Assembly (NCBI GenBank): GCA_016193585.1
Contig: JACPRW010000010.1
Coordinates: forward strand, 1-64,000
Length of the DNA stretch: 64,000 nt
Source: Candidatus Aenigmatarchaeota archaeon
GTDB taxonomy: Archaea; Aenigmatarchaeota; Aenigmatarchaeia; GW2011-AR5
Direction: 5' to 3'
The position numbers and the translations under genes were made by a program. Under the pieces are notes generated by a model that saw only the letters and a program-made list of their open reading frames with translations, was not told the DNA's origin and made no database searches. Shown in pieces: positions 58,904 through 64,000 of this stretch (the stretch's first letter is position 1; each line of letters begins with the position of its first letter).

Positions 58904-59780
58904 GAGGTGGTTAACTTTAAATTTTCCCTGAGGCAAGTACCTGTATGCATGTGAATGAAAGACGCATGTCAAGATTTATAGGGTATCTGTTCAGTGATGG
59001 GAGTTTAAGACGCAAAAAGAATAAAATGGGAATAGAACAAGTAGAAGTTTCGATAGAGTGTGCAGATCTAGCGATAGTGCAGGATTTTCGGCAACTTTGT
59101 AGCGACATTTTAGGAAGAAACGTTGGGAAAATAACCAAGAGAAAACGTGATAAAAACTGGAGAGCCAGCTACAGCTTTTATTGCAAGTTAAATAAAGAGT
59201 GGAGAAAGTTTTTGTTTAGCATGTCACCAACTTTTAGAACTTCTCCATGCCTGGTTAACCTCCACGGCGGTAAGCTGTGTCAGAAATGTTTAACAAAACA
59301 CTATAAAGACACGACGTACCCGGGGATTAAAATCCCAAGATTCGTTTATAAAAGCAATAACAACATAAAGGATTTTCTTCAGGCATTCACAAATTCAGAA
59401 GGAAGTGTTCAGTTAAGAGCAAATAGACATGGCAAATGGCTTGAGTTTTCAAGACATATAAAGATTTCAACTGAACATCCGCTGCTATTAAAAGGAATTT
59501 CTAGGATGCTGAAAACCCTTAAAATAAATCATAGATTTGTGCCGAAAACAAACCCAAATTCAGTGATAATACAACAAAAAGAATCGATCAAAAAATTTCG
59601 AAAATTAATTGGATTCATGGGTGGCATCAGAATAACCCCAACGGGTATCTGGGGAAACTATGAAAAAACAAAAATTCTAGATGCAATAATAAAGACATTC
59701 GATTTTGATCGAGGATTTCTGCAAACATTTTTAGATGATAATGAAATATACTCTTTCATAAAAGTTAACCACCTCCCGGA
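58904..59780 (+). mobile_element. 16S intron I with homing endonuclease gene
   Basis: The conserved GCCCGGAGA is followed by GAGGTGGTTAAC, whose exact complement GTTAACCACCTC lies at 59764-59775. This long helix brings the splice sites together as in archaeal bulge-helix-bulge introns. The exon resumes with TATGGCTTCTGAGA. Confidence 0.85.
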
Positions 59781-59820
59781 TATGGCTTCTGAGATTTGCA
59801 GAATAGAATCTCTGAAGTAA
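58945..59820 (+). CDS. LAGLIDADG homing endonuclease (16S intron I)
   Basis: A 291-residue two-motif LAGLIDADG endonuclease: FIGYLFSDGSL near residue 12 and FLQAFTNSEGSV near 150. A CxxC pair (LCQKC) lies between. Such enzymes cleave intron-less 16S alleles to spread the intron. The frame does not stop inside the intron: it reads through the 14-base exon and into intron II, stopping at 59820. A/T-rich relative to the host genes. Confidence 0.92.
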   Translation: MHVNERRMSRFIGYLFSDGSLRRKKNKMGIEQVEVSIECADLAIVQDFRQLCSDILGRNVGKITKRKRDKNWRASYSFYCKLNKEWRKFLFSMSPTFRTSPCLVNLHGGKLCQKCLTKHYKDTTYPGIKIPRFVYKSNNNIKDFLQAFTNSEGSVQLRANRHGKWLEFSRHIKISTEHPLLLKGISRMLKTLKINHRFVPKTNPNSVIIQQKESIKKFRKLIGFMGGIRITPTGIWGNYEKTKILDAIIKTFDFDRGFLQTFLDDNEIYSFIKVNHLPDMASEICRIESLK

Positions 59821-59872
59821 GAATGCTCTCATTGAGCCGCATTCTTAGGCTTGCTGTTCTGCGAACAGAAAA
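59795..59872 (+). other. 16S insertion II (small intron)
   Basis: About 78 bases between TATGGCTTCTGAGA and CATAAAGCCAGGC. It begins TTTGCAGAAT and ends TTCTGCGAACAGAAAA. TTGCAGAA can pair with TTCTGCGA. Removing it restores the GGCTT/AAGCC helix of 16S. Confidence 0.75.
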
Positions 59873-60037
59873 CATAAAGCCAGGCTCTACGGAGCGCAGC
59901 AGGCGCGAAACCTTTCCAATGCGCGAAAGCGTGAGAAGGGAATCCTGAGTGATTTCGCGCGAGCGAAATCTTTTCTCTAGTCTAAACAGCTGGAGGAATA
60001 AGTGGTGGGTAAGACGGTTGCCAGCCGCCGCGGTAAT

Positions 60038-60120
60038 TTGCAGAATCGACGCACGATTCAGTCTGGCATCGCATGGATTTCAGGCGATTCTGAAATTTCC
60101 GGTTCTGCGAACCGTAAATA
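60038..60120 (+). other. 16S insertion III inside the 530-loop region
   Basis: About 83 bases after the universal CCGCGGTAAT; the exon continues ACCGCGCC. Same start and end pattern as insertion II (TTGCAGAATCGA ... TTCTGCGAACCGTAAATA). Confidence 0.75.
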
Positions 60121-60195
60121 ACCGCGCCACGAGAGGTAGTCACGATTATTGGGCCTGAAGCGCCCGTAGCCGGGCTGGTGTGTCTCTGGTGAAAT

Positions 60196-60264
60196 TCGCA
60201 AAAAGCAGAGCTTTTTGGAATTTGCTGTTCGCAACTTCCGATGCTTCATTTGCGAACACCAAAT
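60196..60264 (+). other. 16S insertion IV
   Basis: About 69 bases between GGTGAAAT and CCGGCAGC. It starts TCGCAAA and ends TTTGCGAACACCAAAT, again self-complementary at its ends, and carries the hairpin AAAAAGC/GCTTTTT. Confidence 0.72.
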
Positions 60265-60858
60265 CCGGCAGCAAACTGTCGGGCTTGCTGGAGATACTAC
60301 CAGTCTTGGGACCGGGAGAGGCCGATGGTACGTTACGGGTAAGGGTAAAATCTTTTAATCCGTAACGGACCACCTGTGGCGAAGGCGATCGGCTGGAACG
60401 GGTTCGACGGTGAGGGGCGAAAGCTAGGGGAGCGATCGGGATTAGATACCCCGGTAGTCCTAGCTGTTAACGATGCCCGCTTGGTGTTGCATGTCCTTCG
60501 TGGACATGCAGTGTCGTAGCGAAGGCGATAAGCGGGCCGCCTGGGGAGTACGACCGCAAGGTTGAAACTTAAGGGAATTGGCGGGGGAGCACTACCAGGG
60601 GTGGAGGCTGCGGTTCAATTGGATTCAACGCCAGGAACCTGACCCGGGAAGACAGCAGAATGAGGGTCACTCTGAAGGGGTTACCTGACAAGCTGAGAGG
60701 TGCTGCATGGCCGTCGTCAGTTCGTGCTGTGAAGTGTCATGTTAAGTCATGAAACGAACGAGACCCGTGCCGCTAGTTGCCACTCCCTTCTTCGGAAGGG
60801 AAGCACTCTATCGGGACCGCTGGTGCTAAACCAGAGGAAGGGACGGTCGACGGCAGAT

Positions 60859-61688
60859 AGGGGAAGGTGAATCTACAAATACTAGCCTAAACAAGGTTAG
60901 TATATGCCTCCAACGTCAGTATCTTTACATCAAATTAGAAAGATGTTCAGAGACGTTAAGAAACTGACAAAAGATTTCAGAGAAATAAAGCCAGAATTGA
61001 TTGAAAATGATGCATCCAAAATACTAATCTTGCGCTTGGCTCTCCAAATGTCGCAAAATAATTTTGAAACATTTGTCGGGGCTGAAAACAACAAGAATAT
61101 CAGCAAGTATGAAAGGGGCATCATAAAGAAAATGAAAGCGAAAACTGCAGAAAAGTACATAGAAAAGATTAAAGGAAAACTAAAAGAAAATGTAACAGAA
61201 GAAAATGTACTTCTGGCTTACAAAAGAATGGCTTCTGAATCAAATGGTTTCTTCAAAGCAAACCAAGGGACTAAAAAAGTTCTCTTGGCCCAAAGAAAAG
61301 GTGCAATAAATTCATTGCGTCTCAGATCGACTGAACAGGAAATGTCTGTGATGGCTTTTCTCGAGTCTAACGGACTTAATCCAGAGATAAATTTTCCATT
61401 AGACGAAAACAAAGGCATCATAACCGACATCTTTCTACGAGATCATCATATAGCAATTGAATGTAAGGATATCAAAACAAAAAGCTACAAAGAGCACAAA
61501 AATAACATACGGCTTCTTGCATATCAAGGTTATAGAATAAAATTTAATTTCAAAACACTAAAACTTGCTGCATTCGTGAAATCTAACTTCGCAGTAAGTC
61601 AGAGAGACCTTGAAGAATTGAAAGGACCTTATGATTTTGTTTTTACTGACGTTGGAGAGCTGAAGCATATCATCGTCCCCTAGCCGAT
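60859..61688 (+). mobile_element. 16S intron V with nuclease gene
   Basis: It splits GACGGCAGAT and GTCAGTATGGCCCGAA, in the region where other archaeal 16S introns are known (about E. coli 1205-1213). AGGGG at the 5' side pairs with CCCCT at the 3' side. Confidence 0.85.
60904..61683 (+). CDS. PD-(D/E)XK-type homing endonuclease-like protein (16S intron V)
   Basis: A 259-residue protein with no LAGLIDADG motif. The N-terminal half is helical and Lys-rich (HTH-like, LRLALQMSQNNFETFVGAEN). The C-terminal half holds GIITDIFLRDHHIAIECKD: Asp, then Glu-x-Lys separated by a strand, the PD-(D/E)XK core, followed by a helix and YQGYRIKFNF. Homing by this fold is known from a cyanobacterial tRNA intron but is rare in rRNA introns. 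A/T-rich. Confidence 0.8.
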   Translation: MPPTSVSLHQIRKMFRDVKKLTKDFREIKPELIENDASKILILRLALQMSQNNFETFVGAENNKNISKYERGIIKKMKAKTAEKYIEKIKGKLKENVTEENVLLAYKRMASESNGFFKANQGTKKVLLAQRKGAINSLRLRSTEQEMSVMAFLESNGLNPEINFPLDENKGIITDIFLRDHHIAIECKDIKTKSYKEHKNNIRLLAYQGYRIKFNFKTLKLAAFVKSNFAVSQRDLEELKGPYDFVFTDVGELKHIIVP

Positions 61689-61855
61689 GTCAGTATGGCC
61701 CGAATTCCCTGGGGTTACACGCGGCCTACAATGCGTAGGACAATGGGATGCGATGCCGTGAGGCAAAGCCAATCTCCTAAACCTACGCTTAGTTCGGATC
61801 GGGGGCTGCAACCCGCCCCCGTGAAGCCGGAATCCCTAGTAAGCGAAGGTCATCA

Positions 61856-61949
61856 TGAATGCGCGTTCGCAGGATGATTGGTCGTGCATGCGGCGGAGTG
61901 TAACGCTGCGTGCAGTGCAGCACAATGACATGTTCGCGCGTCCGTGAAC
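61856..61949 (+). other. 16S insertion VI
   Basis: About 94 bases between AAGCGAAGGTCATCAT and TTTCGCTGAATGCGTCCC (near E. coli 1390). Without it the GCGAA/TTCGC helix closes normally. No open frame. Confidence 0.7.
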
Positions 61950-61963
61950 TCTTTCGCTGAATG

Positions 61964-61995
<32 letters not shown>

Positions 61996-62066
61996 GCCAT
62001 CCGAGTGGGAACTTGGTGAGGCGTGCGTTGAGCACGTCGAATCAAGTTTCTGCAAGGAGGGCTAAG

Positions 62067-62233
62067 AGCTCTTCTGTTCGCGCAAAAGAGCGAGCATTCG
62101 TAAAGTAACGAATGGGCGATTTGATTTGCTGGGTATGTAGATTACAAGGCTTGACCCTGAACCAGCAGAGATGACAGGACTGAAGCGGCAGTGACGACGT
62201 GTTCGTCACTCAGTATCCAGTCGTTGCTCGGCA
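62067..62233 (+). other. 16S insertion VII near the 3' end
   Basis: The normal CTAAGTCGTAACAAGG is split: about 154 bases after CTAAG (62067-62220), then TCGT, then nine more (62225-62233), then AACAAGG. CGAGCA near 62091 pairs with TGCTCG at 62225-62230, so the two pieces may be one intron with different borders. Confidence 0.68.
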
Positions 62234-62277
62234 AACAAGGTAGCCGTACGGGAACGTGCGGCTGGATCACCTCCTTT

Positions 62278-62428
62278 ATTTTTTCTCGAAAGAGCTTCGG
62301 CTCGAGTAGGGAAAAAGAAACGTGTGCGTTCTGATAGTAAGCCAAATCACCGGAAGCTGCGGCTTCCGTGATTTCCCGGAAAGTTCTGCTTTCCGAGGAA
62401 ATGCTCATACCTCTGTCCTTAACCTTTT
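62278..62428 (+). other. 16S 3' trailer with processing-stem partner and small hairpins
   Basis: GTAGGGAAAA at 62306-62315 pairs with the 5' leader. Small perfect hairpins follow (CTCGAAAGAGC region, CGGAAGC/GCTTCCG, CGGAAAG/CTTTCCG). No gene. Confidence 0.6.
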
Positions 62429-63442
62429 CTATCTGGAAAACCTCGCCTCGTTATTCTTCCACAATAATCGTTCACGTATTTTTCGTGGTGCAGCCCTGAC
62501 GCTTTCCCTCATTAAAGCATATTCATCTTCTGACAACTGACCTGCCCGCATGCGTGCCGTGGCTGCTGCCTGCTCCCATTCTCGTAAATCTGACAGAAAT
62601 CTCTGATAGACGGCGACGCCATCCTCAAGGCGGGATATACTGTTTGCCTTGCTGCTATCGGAATAGTATCTCTGCCGTAGATGCGCCATTCTCCGCTGCA
62701 TCTCAGCTGCAAGCCGGTCAATAGGCATGAGAAGTGCATCAGAATATACAGCATGTAAAAATACACGACGCAACAGATCGTCTAATGCCAGTATGTTGTT
62801 GGGAGACGGAGACGTGTATGGCCTGTCAACGCCGTATACTCTGAATATTTCTGAAAAATTCAACTGGTGATTTACGTTTGTATCAGTTCCCGACAAATAT
62901 GCAGGATCCAGTCCCTTGACGCCTTGTATATCGAAGGGATGATAACCTCTTCGTGAAACTTCGTCCATGACAGTATCCCGATTCTGGTGTGCAATAACTG
63001 TTGTTGAATCGGGAAGGAAGATTTTTCCAAGAACGACCGTATCATGTGTAAATACGCAAGTAACCTGATCAATTATATCACGTAGGGGGATAAGGTAAGC
63101 GTATCGTTTGCCTTTCCATGAATAGCTTCGTTCTCGCATATCACCCCCTGTGTGGTCCGCAACAACCCCGTTCAGGGTAAAGCTGAGTGTTTCTCTGGGG
63201 AAAAACCACTGTTCCCCGTCCTCAACAGCCGGCGAATACGAATGTGGTTTTAATGCGCCGTCTCTAACGTCCTGGTCCGTTAGGTGCACCGCTATCAGTT
63301 CATCCAACGGTACGGGATGATACGTTGGCGGTTTCCACCCGATATTCGGCGTGTACGGCATTTCTTCTATGCTGCGTCCTAAAAAATCCCGGTCGCTGTA
63401 TCTCCGGTCTCTGACTGGCTCTCCGATTTTGTAGTTTGCCAT
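62429..63442 (-). CDS. Hypothetical protein inside the rRNA-tRNA spacer (337 aa)
   Basis: A soluble protein with no recognised domain: the start MANYKIGEPVRDRRYSDRDF is chosen because TTTAATAAGG lies about 40 bases upstream; the longer frame begins at 63493. There is a beta-rich middle (LSFTLNGVVADHTGG, TVVLGKIFLPDSTTVIAHQN) and a helical Arg-rich C-terminus (LREWEQAAATARMRAG). It is read against the rRNA direction, between 16S and tRNA-Ala. Confidence 0.65.
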   Translation of the reverse strand: MANYKIGEPVRDRRYSDRDFLGRSIEEMPYTPNIGWKPPTYHPVPLDELIAVHLTDQDVRDGALKPHSYSPAVEDGEQWFFPRETLSFTLNGVVADHTGGDMRERSYSWKGKRYAYLIPLRDIIDQVTCVFTHDTVVLGKIFLPDSTTVIAHQNRDTVMDEVSRRGYHPFDIQGVKGLDPAYLSGTDTNVNHQLNFSEIFRVYGVDRPYTSPSPNNILALDDLLRRVFLHAVYSDALLMPIDRLAAEMQRRMAHLRQRYYSDSSKANSISRLEDGVAVYQRFLSDLREWEQAAATARMRAGQLSEDEYALMRESVRAAPRKIRERLLWKNNEARFSR

Positions 63443-63510
63443 GGTACCACGAAGCGGTATGTGGTATGCATGTAACCTTATTAAATCTGCCATCCGAAAG
63501 AATTAGACAC

Positions 63511-63657
63511 GGGCTGGTAGATCAGCTGGAACACGTGCGGCAAAGATCGCCTGCTTTGCAAATGCCCCGCAGCCTGCGGCTGCGTTGCATCCCATTTTAC
63601 GATGAGAGGGGCAATCAAACCAGCAGGAGGCCATGGGTTCAAATCCCATCCAGTCCA
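63511..63657 (+). tRNA. tRNA-Ala (UGC) with anticodon intron and enlarged D-loop
   Basis: Acceptor GGGCTGG/CCAGTCC with the alanine identity pair G3:U70 and A73; D-stem GATC/GATC; anticodon stem CCTGC/GCAGG with loop TTTGCA (anticodon TGC); T-arm ATGGG/CCCAT. About 61 bases (63561-63621) form a canonical-position intron with hairpin GCAGC/GGCTGC. The D-loop also has 13 extra bases (63532-63544). Confidence 0.9.
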
Positions 63658-63659
63658 TT

Positions 63660-63879
63660 ATGAGCTACCGATGGGAACCGCAGCGCATCGAGCTGCCGCT
63701 CGACGTCAGGTGGCCGCAGTTGCGGGAAGTCTATGAGCGTCTCGACAGGAAGGGGAAAAAGTCTCGGTATCGAGACGCATCCGACCTACCTCATTGTCGT
63801 TGCCGTACCGCTTGATCCTCGGGACATGAGCGACATCCGGCGGGTGAACGGACCGGAAGGCTACCATGCAGGGGATTGA
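63660..63879 (+). pseudogene. Frameshifted small gene (about 72 aa if joined)
   Basis: ATG 63660 gives MSYRWEPQRIELPLDVRWPQ and LREVYERLDRKGKK, then the frame ends soon after. From about 63762 another frame continues LGIETHPTYLIVVAVPLDPR and DIRRVNGPEGYHAGD to a TGA at 63879. The break falls next to GGGGAAAAAG, a homopolymer site. Function unknown. Confidence 0.5.
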
Positions 63880-63901
63880 ATCGCGGCTCCCGCACTCGTC
63901 A

Positions 63902-63915
63902 TCTTTATATACTTT
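63902..63915 (+). promoter_or_regulatory. Strong TATA element before the window end
   Basis: CTTTATATAC in an A/T-rich setting; about 25 bases downstream transcription could begin near 63932. The remaining sequence to 64000 has no start codon followed by a long frame. It could lead into 23S rRNA, but the 23S start is not visible. Confidence 0.5.
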
Positions 63916-64000
63916 TATCCGGTATTAGTGCTGGTTGCAGGGTCAGCAATCCTGCGTTTGTTTTACAGTACCATACGAGAAAACTACCGAGGCTGTTCAG

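Noticed and set aside
63920..64000. Start of 23S rRNA
   Set aside because: A TATA box is present but none of the conserved 23S 5' sequence is visible before the window ends.

Overview
This window is archaeal, and the gene content points to a DPANN-type or otherwise gene-compact archaeon. Supporting signs are a primase in which the small subunit and the large-subunit Fe-S domain form one chain, an unusually short SMC with ScpA and ScpB, GINS, Bud32, Cbf5, ribosomal proteins S15 and L44e, XPD, PurO, geranylgeranyl reductase, class III (pilin-type) signal peptides, an archaeal SRP RNA, and mostly leaderless genes with a TATA box about 25 bases before the start codon. The exact phylum cannot be settled from this sequence.

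Layout. 1-13062: small membrane or secreted proteins, an intron-bearing initiator tRNA, malate dehydrogenase, RNase HII, AspRS, a large Cys-rich secreted protein ending in a lytic-transglycosylase-like domain, a secreted HExxH protease, RNase Z and a calcium-type P-ATPase. 13063-21697: an accessory island of pilin-like genes. Two carry LamG domains and three are short. They are interleaved with four toxin-antitoxin modules (HEPN/MNT, HicAB, a PIN toxin with partner, and a DUF4258-like toxin with a zinc-ribbon/AbrB antitoxin), and each module lies next to a repeated pilin 3'-end segment. 21736-34551: SRP RNA, an M50 protease, an OB-fold protein, an intein-split HerA-like ATPase, 2-oxoacid:ferredoxin oxidoreductase, a disrupted RidA gene, CutA, XPD, thymidylate kinase, ScpB and ScpA. 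34565-49560: SMC, geranylgeranyl reductase, Bud32, S15, fused primase, GINS, L44e, an EMC3-like protein, Cbf5 and two purine genes. 49561-58189: tRNAs with introns, a phosphate transporter with its DUF47 partner, an antiporter, parvulin, GH57, acylphosphatase and a YbaK deacylase. 58612-62277: a 16S rRNA gene broken by at least seven insertions, two of which encode homing-endonuclease-like proteins. The window ends with tRNA-Ala and a frameshifted small gene.

Two genome-wide habits stand out. First, intergenic DNA carries hairpin elements bounded by TATAG and CTATA. They usually come as two adjacent hairpins whose loops are complementary to each other, and different elements have different but still matched loop pairs. 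The elements insert at TA, nest in one another, broke the ridA gene, and often supply the TATA box of the next gene. Second, very small perfect hairpins (stems of 5-9 bp, loops of 3-4 bases) fill tRNA introns, rRNA insertions and element loops. Functional RNAs are heavily interrupted: all six tRNAs seen have at least one insertion, several at positions other than the anticodon loop.

Caution: several genes (scpA, the HEPN gene, both LamG pilins, the tRNA-intron ORF, the last gene) are broken by apparent one-base indels. Some of these may be assembly errors rather than biology.
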